Source of the DNA: CATQGW01 sp965242565
Lineage (GTDB): Bacteria; Chloroflexota; Dehalococcoidia; Bin125
Direction of reading: 5' to 3'
NCBI GenBank assembly: GCA_965242565.1
Contig: OZ251457.1
Coordinates: forward strand, 434,001 to 498,000
DNA length: 64,000 nucleotides
The position numbers and the translations under genes are program-made. The notes below the pieces were generated by a model that saw nothing but the letters and a program-made list of their open reading frames with translations, searched no databases and was not told where the DNA came from. The first letter of the stretch is position 1, and each line of letters opens with the position of its first letter. Shown here in pieces: positions 6,822 to 14,618 of this stretch.

Positions 6822-9242
6822 ATGACGCAGCCCTTCGAGTCCCTCCGCATCGTCGAGATCGCCGGCTCGCACGCCGGCGCGTTCGCGGCCAAGATGTTCG
6901 CCGACAATGGGGCGCGGGTCGTGAAAGTCGAGCCGCCCGGCGGCGATCCGCTGCGCGGCGACGGCGCGATCCTGCCCCGCCATGCGCTCGGCGACGACAT
7001 CGGCTCGATCTGGGCCTACTGCAATACCGGCAAGCAGCTCGCGGAGCTGGACGACGACGCGGCGCTGGAGCGCCTGCTTGATGCGGCCGACGTGATCATC
7101 GAGAGCAGCGCGCCCGATCCGCTCACGCCGATCAGTGCGGGGCGCTCGGACGAGCGGGCGATCAAGCTCTACATCTCGCCGCTCGGCCTGGCCGGACCGC
7201 TGGCCGGCTGGCGCTCCAACGTCTTTACCGACGACGCGCTGGGCGGCCATCTCTATCTGAACGGCGAGCCGGACCGCGAGCCGTTCCGCCGCCACGGGCG
7301 GCACACCGAGTACGCGGCGGCGATGCACGGCTTCATCGGCGCGATGGCGGCGCTGCTGGCGCGCGAGCGGATCGGGCGCGGCCAGACGGTTGAAATCGCG
7401 CACATCGAGTGCATGGCGGCGATGCACCAGCACACGACCACGATGTGGACGCACGCCGGCCATGTGCTGCGCCGCGAGGGCAACACCCAGCCGGGCATGT
7501 GGCACCCCGCCGGCGTCTACGAGTGCCGGGACGGCTACGTCTTCCTCTGCCACGCGGGTGGCGCGAAGCTGATCCCGTTCGTGCAGGCGGCGGGGCTGGG
7601 GCATCTCTTCGACGATCCGCGTTTCGCCGACGACGTGTCGCGCGGCGCGCACAAGGCGGAGTTCGACGCGGCGCTGCAGCCCTGGCTGATGTCGCACACC
7701 GTGGAGGAAATCTGTGAGCTGGGCGAGGCGACTTTCTCGCCGCTGGGGCCGGTCTGGGACACGCATCAGTTCCTCGCCGATCCGCATCTGGCGGAGCGCG
7801 AGTTCTTCCTGCCGCTCGACGCCGAGCGGGGGGAGTTCGTCGTTCCGCGCGGTCCCTTCCGCGTCTTCGGCAGCGAGCCGACGCCGCGCCCGCCGACCCG
7901 CCTGACTGAGGCGGAGCTTGAGGCGTTCACCGCCGATCCGCCCTGGCAACCGTCGGTCCCGGCCGAGAATCTGCCTGACGGACCGCTGAGCGGCGTGCGG
8001 GTTCTGGATCTGACGCGAGTCTGGGCCGGACCGATCGCCGGCCGTCTGTTGGGCGACCTCGGCGCCGACGTGATCCACATCGAATCGCCCTGGAATCGCG
8101 GGCCGAAGGACGCGCCGCCCGGACTGGCCGAGATCACCCATCTCTTCCCCGACAACGAGCTGGGCGAGCGGCACTGGAACCGCAACGGCGGCTTCAACAA
8201 GCTGGCGCGCAACAAGCGCAGCGTCTCGCTCAACCTCGGCGGCGCGGACGGGCTCGCCCTGTTTCGCCGCCTGATCACGGCGTCCGACGTGATTCTGGAG
8301 AACTACAGCCCGCGCGTGATGCCGCAATGGGGGCTGGATTTCGATTCGCTGCTGGCGCTCAACCCGTCGATCGTCCACACCTCAATGCCCGGCTACGGCG
8401 CGCAGGGACCGGGCGCGAACCGCGTCGCGCTGGGGCCGGTGATCGAGGCGGCGACGGGCATGACGATGATGTCGGGTTACGCCGACACCGGCCCCTACCG
8501 CTCCGGCGTGGCCTGGCCGGATCCGGTTTCGGGGCTGAGCGCGGTGGCCGGCACGCTGACCGCGCTCTGGCACCGCGCCGCCGCCGCGGGGCGCGGGCAG
8601 CGGGTCGAAACCGCGATGATCGAGTCGATGAGCACCTTCGCCGGCGACGAGCTGCTCTCGGCGCAGGTCAAGGGCGGACCGCCGCCGCGGCGCGGCAACC
8701 GCGAGCCCGGCATCGCCCCGCAGGGCGTCTACCGCTGCGCCGGCGCGGACCGCTGGCTCGCGATCTCCGTTACCAGCGACGACGAGTGGCGCGCATTGTG
8801 CGAGGTCGCGGGCCTGGATCCGGGCTGGCAAGGGATGGCGCCGGCTGAGCGCGAGGCGCGGCACGACGAGCTCGATGCCGCGATTTCGGGCTGGACGCGC
8901 AGCGAAACACCCTGGCGCGCCGCGCGCCGCTTGCAGTCGGCCGGCGTAATCGCCGGCGTGGTCTGCGACGCGCGCGATCTGCTCGAAAACGAACACCTCG
9001 CGCAGCGCGAGTTCTGGGCGCTGCTCGACCAGGCCGATGCCGGCGCGCTTCGCTACCCCGGCTGCCCCGTCCGCCTCAGCCGCACCCCGGCCAGCTATCG
9101 GCTTGCGCCGCCGCTGCTGGGGGAACATAACGATGAGGTGCTGATCGGGGTGGCGTCTCTGAGCGCTGAGGAGCTGGCGGCGCTGCGCGCCGCCGATGCG
9201 GTTTGGGACGAGCCGCCGAGCCTGGACGCGCCGCGCATCTAG
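6822..9242 (+). CDS. Fused tandem CaiB/BaiF (family III) CoA-transferase
   Basis: At 806 residues this is about twice the usual family III length and holds two complete CaiB-like units. The first begins FESLRIVEIAGSHAGAFAAK (residues 3-22) and runs to about 370. The second begins at about 389 with GVRVLDLTRVWAGPIAGRLL and carries GADVIHIESP, GYGAQGP and a C-terminal LLGEHNDEVL. Family members transfer CoA between carboxylic acids and are usually dimers of interlocked rings, so the fusion may encode an intramolecular dimer. The first unit looks more diverged (short acceptor loop, AELDDDAALERLL). It is divergent from the MaoC pair and they may share a pathway. Confidence 0.92.
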   Translation: MTQPFESLRIVEIAGSHAGAFAAKMFADNGARVVKVEPPGGDPLRGDGAILPRHALGDDIGSIWAYCNTGKQLAELDDDAALERLLDAADVIIESSAPDPLTPISAGRSDERAIKLYISPLGLAGPLAGWRSNVFTDDALGGHLYLNGEPDREPFRRHGRHTEYAAAMHGFIGAMAALLARERIGRGQTVEIAHIECMAAMHQHTTTMWTHAGHVLRREGNTQPGMWHPAGVYECRDGYVFLCHAGGAKLIPFVQAAGLGHLFDDPRFADDVSRGAHKAEFDAALQPWLMSHTVEEICELGEATFSPLGPVWDTHQFLADPHLAEREFFLPLDAERGEFVVPRGPFRVFGSEPTPRPPTRLTEAELEAFTADPPWQPSVPAENLPDGPLSGVRVLDLTRVWAGPIAGRLLGDLGADVIHIESPWNRGPKDAPPGLAEITHLFPDNELGERHWNRNGGFNKLARNKRSVSLNLGGADGLALFRRLITASDVILENYSPRVMPQWGLDFDSLLALNPSIVHTSMPGYGAQGPGANRVALGPVIEAATGMTMMSGYADTGPYRSGVAWPDPVSGLSAVAGTLTALWHRAAAAGRGQRVETAMIESMSTFAGDELLSAQVKGGPPPRRGNREPGIAPQGVYRCAGADRWLAISVTSDDEWRALCEVAGLDPGWQGMAPAEREARHDELDAAISGWTRSETPWRAARRLQSAGVIAGVVCDARDLLENEHLAQREFWALLDQADAGALRYPGCPVRLSRTPASYRLAPPLLGEHNDEVLIGVASLSAEELAALRAADAVWDEPPSLDAPRI

Positions 9243-9315
9243 ATGCGGCGATCACCGACCTGTGAGACGCCTGGACGCGCCGCACTCGGGAGGTCGCCGC
9301 TGTGCTGCTGCTTGG

Positions 9316-9819
9316 CTAGAGCACATCTTTCAGGTCGCGTGTTGTATACACAACACCACCACCCCAGATCGCGTACGTACTAGCCGCACCACCATCGGCA
9401 TCACGTGCAAGCCAGAACTTGTTTTTGCTCCGCAGATGGTCGGCAACGAACGCAGTAGCAGTTGAGAGTGAGAGCGGCCAAAGCGGGGGGCTGTCGAACC
9501 CCCAGATCGGCAGTGGGAACAGGACCAATGCCGCGACCGCCGAAAACTCCAGCGCGAGCGCACCACGATAAACCAGCTTCCGCAGCCTCAGGGTTTGCCA
9601 GACGAACTCCCGCTGAGCGCTACCGACCTGCTCGTCCGTTGCTCCTTCGCAGTGATCGCGACGGTACTCCGCCCACCAGTCGTCGAGACTTTTGTCGAAA
9701 TTGCCGACGAGCAGTCGTCGAAACGTTGTGAGCGCCCAACGGAACGACCACACACGATCCGCGTACACGTGGAGGTTGCGCTCCTCAAATTCTTCGCGGC
9801 TGATGATGGTAGGTTCCAT
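9316..9819 (-). CDS. Hypothetical protein with two transmembrane helices
   Basis: From the internal ATG (MEPTIISREEFEERN) the protein has 167 residues. It has a charged cytoplasmic N-terminal half (RVWSFRWALTTFRRLLVGNF, DDWWAEYRRDHCEG) and two adjacent hydrophobic stretches (ALALEFSAVAALVLFPLPIW and PLWPLSLSTATAFVADHL). An upstream in-frame ATG at 9885 would overlap the next gene and was rejected. Lower G+C and less biased codons than the flanking genes suggest foreign origin. Function unknown. Confidence 0.55.
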   Translation of the reverse strand: MEPTIISREEFEERNLHVYADRVWSFRWALTTFRRLLVGNFDKSLDDWWAEYRRDHCEGATDEQVGSAQREFVWQTLRLRKLVYRGALALEFSAVAALVLFPLPIWGFDSPPLWPLSLSTATAFVADHLRSKNKFWLARDADGGAASTYAIWGGGVVYTTRDLKDVL

Positions 9820-9874
9820 CGTTCCGTTCTTTCCCCAGCCCGTCTCACAGTCCGCCCTCGCGTGTTGTGCCGGG

Positions 9875-10678
9875 CTAGCTGCCACAGGCGTCGAGATGGC
9901 GCGAGACAGGTGTGTCGGTGATCCCGGTCAGATCGAAGGTAGCCGCCACAGTGGTGTTGTCATACCGGGGGAGATAGACGCTGAGCCACCGGTTCTGTTT
10001 TGCCAACCTCCAGACACGCGGGTCGTAGAAGAGGACGATGCCGGTGTTGCCATCAACTCGGATCGACGACTCGTCGAGCCACACGCCGTTCGCCGGCGTT
10101 CCAAACCTGGCCGAAGCTCTGGCCGCAGAGCGGCTGGACACGCTCATCTCGTGCCATTCGCTGCCGATGAATGTTCCAGCACTCACGGCGAGGTAGACGA
10201 ATGGCTCGGGGTTGTCGTGCCTACAGACGAACGACGCCTCTCCCCTGTCATACGTCGAGTGGTGGGCATCACCCAAGCGAGTTAGAATTGTGGAACGTCC
10301 AACTGGCGTATCGGGGCGGGAACCCCAGCACCACTCAATGGCGTCGTCGCAATTCGTTGGGATTGTCGTCAGTGTGTCTGCGACGGCATCACTTTGCATC
10401 GTCGACTCGGCTTCCTCCGCCACCTGCACCGTCAGCGGCGTCGAGTTCAGCCACCGTCCAACCTGCGCATCGGTGGGGAAGTAGCGCGACCGCGGCAGCT
10501 GCCGCTCGCCCCACTCGCCGTCCACGCGCTGCTGGAGAGCGAACTCCACGCGCCCGTCCTCGAGCTGCCGCGCCGTGATGCGTACCTCTGTCGAATGGCT
10601 GGCGGCGTACACTGCCCCTGCTGCAAGCGCCGCCAGCGCCAGCGCCGCAACGATCCAGCCCGCCCATTTCGTTGTCAT
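9875..10678 (-). CDS. Exported/anchored hypothetical protein
   Basis: Starting at MTTKWAGWIVAAL, the 267-residue protein has an N-terminal hydrophobic helix acting as signal or anchor. A conserved-looking block follows: ITARQLEDGRVEFALQQR, WGERQLPRSRYFPTDA and GRWLNSTPLTV. This style of small beta-rich exported domain recurs, in my recollection, in Chloroflexota genomes. The remainder has paired cysteines (NCDDAIEWCW, FVCRHDN, HLDACGS) suited to disulfides. The frame is open further upstream through the tRNA-Pro gene, which is why the internal ATG was preferred. Function unknown. Confidence 0.65.
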   Translation of the reverse strand: MTTKWAGWIVAALALAALAAGAVYAASHSTEVRITARQLEDGRVEFALQQRVDGEWGERQLPRSRYFPTDAQVGRWLNSTPLTVQVAEEAESTMQSDAVADTLTTIPTNCDDAIEWCWGSRPDTPVGRSTILTRLGDAHHSTYDRGEASFVCRHDNPEPFVYLAVSAGTFIGSEWHEMSVSSRSAARASARFGTPANGVWLDESSIRVDGNTGIVLFYDPRVWRLAKQNRWLSVYLPRYDNTTVAATFDLTGITDTPVSRHLDACGS

Positions 10679-10724
10679 CAGGTTGTCCCTTCGTCGGCGC
10701 CGAACCGGAGCATCGAGTTGTTGT

Positions 10725-10801
10725 TGGTCGGGGTGGGCGGATTTGAACCGCCGGCCTCGCGGCCCCAAACCGCGCGCTCTGCCAGGCTGAGCTACACCCC
10801 G
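10725..10801 (-). tRNA. tRNA-Pro (anticodon TGG)
   Basis: Read on the minus strand, the acceptor CGGGGTG pairs with CACCCCG. The anticodon stem CGCGG/CCGCG holds the seven-base loop TTTGGGG, so the anticodon is TGG. The T-loop is GGTTCAAATCC, and CCA is encoded at the 3' end (10725-10727). It reads CCA proline codons. Confidence 0.97.
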
Positions 10802-10820
10802 CTCGCGTTCACGCTACACG

Positions 10821-11759
10821 TCAATCGACGCGCAATTGCCCCACAATCTCCGACAGGTCCCGCACGCCTTCCTGTGCGCACCACTCCTCGATTTCGTCGA
10901 CCACACGCACTGCGGCCCAGGGGTCGCGGAAGAGGGCGGTGCCGACCTGGACGGCGCTCGCGCCGGCCAGCAGGAACTCGAGCGCGTCGCGTCCGCACAT
11001 AATGCCGCCGCAGCCGATCACGGGGATCGTCACCGCGCGCGCCGTCTCCCAGGTGAGCCGCAGCGCCAGCGGCTTGATCGCCGGGCCGGTCAGCCCCGCC
11101 ACCGCGCGGTTGGTGCGCGGGCGGCGCTTCTGCACGTCGATCGCCATCCCCACGAACGAGTTGGCGACGCAGAGCGCGTCCGCGCCGGCCTGCTCCACGG
11201 CGCAGGCGATGGCTGCGATATCGGTCACGCCGGGCGTCAGTTTGACGATCACGGGCAGGCTGGTGGAGGCGCGCACGGCCTCGGTCACGGCGGCCGCCGC
11301 GCGGGGGTCGCGCCCGAACTCAATCCCGCCCACGTCGAGGTTGGGGCAGGAGATGTTGACCTCCAGCCCCGCCACGCCAGCCGCGCCGTCGAGCGCCTCC
11401 GCCAGCCGCGCGAACTCGCCCACCGTGTCGCCCAGCATGTTGACCACGACCGGCGTGTCCCAGGTCTCCCAGACGGGTGCCACATCATGCAGCAGCCGCG
11501 AGACGCCGATGTTCTGGAAACCGATGCTGTTGAGCATTCCGGCCGGCGTCTCGACGATGCGCGGGTTGGGGTTGCCGCGGCGCGGCTTGAGCGTGACGCC
11601 CTTGGAGACGATCCCGCCCAGCCGCGCATAATCGAGCACCCGCGCGAACTCCAGCCCGTTGGAGAACGTGCCGGAGGCGGTCATCACCGGGTTGCGCAGG
11701 ATCAGCTCGCGCTTCGCCCGCGGCGCAAGGTTGACGGAGAGGTCGGCGGTCGGAGCCAT
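10821..11759 (-). CDS. pyrD: Dihydroorotate dehydrogenase, class 1B type
   Basis: This 312-residue flavoenzyme of pyrimidine synthesis has the class 1 signatures NPVMTASGTFSNG, TLKPRRGNPNPR, NSIGFQN, the catalytic-cysteine motif NISCPN, VIVKLTPGV and the FMN-phosphate site VIGCGGIMCGRDALEFL. Class 1B enzymes use an electron-transfer partner, PyrK, which is not in this window. A TACCCT box ends eight bases before the ATG, suggesting a nearly leaderless message. It sits between tRNA-Pro and a hairpin that probably ends the upstream minus-strand transcript. Confidence 0.95.
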   Translation of the reverse strand: MAPTADLSVNLAPRAKRELILRNPVMTASGTFSNGLEFARVLDYARLGGIVSKGVTLKPRRGNPNPRIVETPAGMLNSIGFQNIGVSRLLHDVAPVWETWDTPVVVNMLGDTVGEFARLAEALDGAAGVAGLEVNISCPNLDVGGIEFGRDPRAAAAVTEAVRASTSLPVIVKLTPGVTDIAAIACAVEQAGADALCVANSFVGMAIDVQKRRPRTNRAVAGLTGPAIKPLALRLTWETARAVTIPVIGCGGIMCGRDALEFLLAGASAVQVGTALFRDPWAAVRVVDEIEEWCAQEGVRDLSEIVGQLRVD

Positions 11760-11767
11760 TTGCGTTT

Positions 11768-11773
11768 AGGGTA
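11768..11773 (-). promoter_or_regulatory. Candidate -10 box of pyrD
   Basis: TACCCT on the minus strand lies eight bases before the pyrD ATG, with no room for a Shine-Dalgarno after the expected start site. Confidence 0.45.
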
Positions 11774-11781
11774 CGGCGAAG

Positions 11782-11803
11782 CCCGCCTCCGCGCGGAGGC
11801 GGG
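11782..11803 (-). terminator. Perfect GC palindrome downstream of the CxC protein gene
   Basis: CCCGCCTCCGC and GCGGAGGCGGG form a gapless 22-base palindrome 40 bases after the stop of the small CxC protein gene and upstream of pyrD. There is no U-tract. It is most likely a terminator-like structure insulating pyrD. Confidence 0.5.
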
Positions 11804-11842
11804 TCATCGATGTCCCGGTTGGGGTGCGGTTGCGGGTTGGCG

Positions 11843-12088
11843 CTAGTTGGCGTCCTCGCCGCCGCGGCGGCGGCGCGAGATGCCCATGTCGTTCCAGCGC
11901 GAGCGGCCCTCGGCCCGATCCCAGATCGAGTCCTCCGAGGAGTTGCGGAACTCGCGCGTCTCGCCGCAGGCGCAGGTACCCACGCTGAGCGGGCCGTTGG
12001 GCGCCTCGATCAGCCAGTGGTGGATGTGCGCGGCTTCGCCGGTCGGCACCCGGCGCGTTCGCTTCTTGGTTGCAGTCTTGCTGGCCAT
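11843..12088 (-). CDS. Small basic protein with HHW and CxC motifs
   Basis: The 81-residue protein starts at an ATG with an excellent GGAGGACGAG site. A lysine-rich N-terminus (KTATKKRTRR) precedes HIHHWLIEAPNG, TCACGETREFRNS and a basic C-terminus (ISRRRRGG). The HH and CxC residues could make a small metal site, and the charge suggests nucleic-acid binding. The motif with EFRNS looks conserved in small Chloroflexota proteins as I remember them; no function is known to me. Confidence 0.7.
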   Translation of the reverse strand: MASKTATKKRTRRVPTGEAAHIHHWLIEAPNGPLSVGTCACGETREFRNSSEDSIWDRAEGRSRWNDMGISRRRRGGEDAN

Positions 12089-12514
12089 GACTCGTCCTCC
12101 GCGGGAATACAGCGTGGCCGTCGACGCGGCCCTCGCTCCCGATTCCCTTGCACGCGCAACGCTACGCAGGGAATCGGCAGCGCACAACACGCCAGGTAAC
12201 GCGCGCGTCAGGATCGTGTAAAGCCTGTTACGCGCCGTTCACCTCCTGCGTTGCAGAACGCGGCTCATGCGCTCCGATCCGGCCCGGCCGCGTCTGCGCA
12301 GGCGCGCCAAGCGTTGCAAGGCGCTAGGATGGGAGCCACTACATGGTGATCGCTATTCGGCAGCGCAACGCAGCACTCGGTGGAAGCATGACCGCCGCCC
12401 GCGATCGCGGCGCGCCCGGCGCTGCGCGCCGCAGGCGCGCCCGGAAGACGGTCTGACGTGGTCTGGCGGCGGATCGGCGGTTTGCGGGGCGGCGGCCGGG
12501 GGAAAGGCGGCGGC
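12089..12514. other. 426-base gap upstream of the Mrp gene
   Basis: No convincing gene is seen. The gap holds a hairpin at 12139-12177 (arms CCGATTCCCT and AGGGAATCGG, 19-base loop) upstream of the small CxC protein gene. A purine-rich GGGGGAAAGGCGGCGGC before the GTG start of the Mrp gene is the likely ribosome-binding site. The rest is GC-rich and unremarkable. Confidence 0.4.
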
Positions 12515-13648
12515 GTGACACTGACCAACGAGACGGTCTACGAGACGCTCCGCGCCGTGCGCGACCCCGAGCTGCAACGCGATCTGGTCAGCCTGCGGAT
12601 GCTCGCCGCCACCACCGTCGACGGCGACGCCGTCAGCGTGCAACTGACCGCGCCCTGGCACGGCTACGGCGGACGCGAGGAGCTGGAGCGCCGCATCGCC
12701 GACGCGCTGCGTGAGGCCGGCGCGGACGATGTCGCGTTCGAGTGGTCCGTCGCCGTGCCCGCCTGGGAGGGCGACGGACAGCAGCCGGCGATCGGCGGCG
12801 TCAAGAACATCATCGCCGTCGCCTCCAACAAGGGCGGCGTGGGCAAGTCGACCATCGCCACCAACCTGGCCGTCGCGCTGGCCGCCGCCGGCGCGAACGT
12901 GGGGCTGATCGACGCCGACGCGACCGGCCCCAATCTGCCCACGATGTTCGGCCTGCCCGCCGGCTTCCAGGCGCAAAGCGAGCAGGGCCTGCACCCCGTC
13001 GAGCGCCACGGCGTGCGCGTTATCTCGCTCGGCTTCCTCCTCCCCGCCGGCGCGCCCGTCGTCTGGCGTGGGCCGATGATCGGCTCCGCCATCCGACAAC
13101 TGCTGCACGACGTCGACTGGGGCGACGTCGACTACCTGCTGATCGACCTCCCGCCCGGCACCAGCGACGCCTCGATGTCGATGGCCCAGGAAGCGCCGAT
13201 CGCCGGCGCGGTCGTCGTCTCCACCCCGCAGCAGGTCGCGCTCGAAGACGCCAGCAAGGCCGTCACGATGTTCGAGAAGCTCAACGTGCCCGTCTTCGGC
13301 ATCGTCGAGAACATGTCCTGGTTCATCACCCCCGACACCGGCCAGCGGGTCGAAATCTTCGGCCACGGCGGCGCGCGCGACGCCGCCGACGACCTGGAGA
13401 TCGACTTCCTGGGCGAAATCCCGCTGGCCACCGAGGTCCGTGCCGGCGGCGACGAGGGACGCCCGATCGTCGCCTTCGAGCCCGACAACCCCGCCGCCGC
13501 CGCCTTCACCGCGATCGCCGCCGCCGTCGCCCGCAAAGCGGCGGCCGCCGCGCTGCTACAGACGCCGACCATCCCCCTGACGGCCGCGCCAGCCCCGCCT
13601 CAGTCCGCGCAGGCGCCGCCCACTTCCTCACCCAAATCCATCATCTGA
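12515..13648 (+). CDS. Mrp/ApbC-family P-loop ATPase (Fe-S carrier type) lacking the CxxC
   Basis: The GTG at 12515 gives a 377-residue protein beginning with a MIP18/DUF59-like domain (ETLRAVRDPELQRDLVSLRM). The ATPase follows, with a deviant Walker A NKGGVGKSTIATN at about residues 108-120, LIDADATGPN and DYLLIDLPPGTSDA. Family members bind and deliver Fe-S clusters through a C-terminal CxxC. Here that segment reads FITPDTG before EIFGHGG, so both cysteines are missing. The C-terminus is an Ala/Pro-rich tail. The NYN-domain gene follows after 27 bases. Confidence 0.88.
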   Translation: MTLTNETVYETLRAVRDPELQRDLVSLRMLAATTVDGDAVSVQLTAPWHGYGGREELERRIADALREAGADDVAFEWSVAVPAWEGDGQQPAIGGVKNIIAVASNKGGVGKSTIATNLAVALAAAGANVGLIDADATGPNLPTMFGLPAGFQAQSEQGLHPVERHGVRVISLGFLLPAGAPVVWRGPMIGSAIRQLLHDVDWGDVDYLLIDLPPGTSDASMSMAQEAPIAGAVVVSTPQQVALEDASKAVTMFEKLNVPVFGIVENMSWFITPDTGQRVEIFGHGGARDAADDLEIDFLGEIPLATEVRAGGDEGRPIVAFEPDNPAAAAFTAIAAAVARKAAAAALLQTPTIPLTAAPAPPQSAQAPPTSSPKSII

Positions 13649-13675
13649 CCGACACTCCCAAGGAGAACACCGACC

Positions 13676-14602
13676 ATGACACGACTGCTGGGACGCTCCC
13701 TGTCCCTCAAGAAGAACGAAGAGGCAACGACCGAAAGCGCCGCTCCCGACGCCCCCGCGCCGCGCAAACCCTCCACCCGCCGCGGCTCGCGCGGACCGCG
13801 CCGCTCCGGCGCGATCGCCGCTCCCGCCAACGGCGCGGTCGAAGCGCCGGCCGAGACACGAGGCGAGACACGAGGCGAGGAGGGGCGCGAGCAAAAGCCG
13901 CCCTCTCGCCGCCGCTCCGGACGACGCAGCAACGCCCCCGAACCCACGCCCGACGACCCGATGCTGGCCGCCATGCAGCGCCAGACCGCCCTGCTCGAAC
14001 GCCAGGCCGAGCTGCTCTCCCAGCAGCAGGCCGCGCTCACCCGCCTGACCGACGCCATGCTCGGCGCGAAGCGCGGCGGCGTCCAGACCCAGGGCGCGCA
14101 AATCGAGGTCTCCCCGCGCGTCGCCATCTTCGTCGACGTGCCCAACATCCTCTACGCCGCCGAAGCCACCAACGTCGAACTCCACTGGGGCAAAGTCGCC
14201 GACTTCCTCTCCGAAGGCCGCACCCTCGTCCGCGCCATCGCCTACTCGCCCATCTCCGACGACCCCAACGAGCGCACCGAAAACGAGCGCTTCGTCGTCC
14301 CCTTCCTCGAACACGGCTACCGCATCGCCACCAAGCCGCTCAAGCGCTTCCGCGGCGGCAGCGTCAAGGCCAACTTCGATGTGGAGCTGGCCATCGACGT
14401 GCTGACCATGGCCGACCGCGTCGACGTGATCGTGCTGGTCTCCGGCGACGGCGACTTCCGCCGCCTGGTCGAAATCGTGGGCAGCCGCGGCGTCCGCATC
14501 GAGGTCATGGCCTTCGGCCAAAGCACCTCCCAAGACCTCCGCGTAGTCGCCGACCGCTACATCGACATCGCCGCCTACATCCCCGAACTCACGGGGCGCT
14601 AG
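13676..14602 (+). CDS. NYN domain (LabA/DUF88-type) protein
   Basis: The 308-residue protein has an AAGGAGAA site before its ATG. Residues 1-110 are low-complexity, basic and Pro/Ala-rich (KPSTRRGSRGPRRSG) with a short coiled coil (LERQAELLSQQQAALTRL). The C-terminal NYN domain is PIN-like: VAIFVDVPNILY, FDVELAIDVL, VLVSGDGDFRRLVE and VRIEVMAF, with the conserved acidic residues of a putative metal-dependent RNase. The basic tail would suit RNA binding. It is probably co-transcribed with the Mrp gene. Confidence 0.88.
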   Translation: MTRLLGRSLSLKKNEEATTESAAPDAPAPRKPSTRRGSRGPRRSGAIAAPANGAVEAPAETRGETRGEEGREQKPPSRRRSGRRSNAPEPTPDDPMLAAMQRQTALLERQAELLSQQQAALTRLTDAMLGAKRGGVQTQGAQIEVSPRVAIFVDVPNILYAAEATNVELHWGKVADFLSEGRTLVRAIAYSPISDDPNERTENERFVVPFLEHGYRIATKPLKRFRGGSVKANFDVELAIDVLTMADRVDVIVLVSGDGDFRRLVEIVGSRGVRIEVMAFGQSTSQDLRVVADRYIDIAAYIPELTGR

Positions 14603-14605
14603 CCC

Positions 14606-14611
14606 TACCCT
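14606..14611 (+). promoter_or_regulatory. Candidate -10 box of the hsdRSM operon
   Basis: TACCCT lies seven bases before the hsdR ATG, immediately after the NYN gene stop. No Shine-Dalgarno is present, which fits a leaderless hsdR message. Confidence 0.45.
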
Positions 14612-14618
14612 GTCGCGC

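Noticed and set aside
6723..8378. Upstream extension of the MaoC-like frame across the CaiB gene
   Set aside because: The hot-dog domain starts at 6722 with a ribosome-binding site; the extension is an Arg-rich shadow of the plus-strand CaiB gene.
10679..10768. N-terminal extension of the exported protein through tRNA-Pro
   Set aside because: It would translate the tRNA gene; the internal ATG starts directly at a signal helix.
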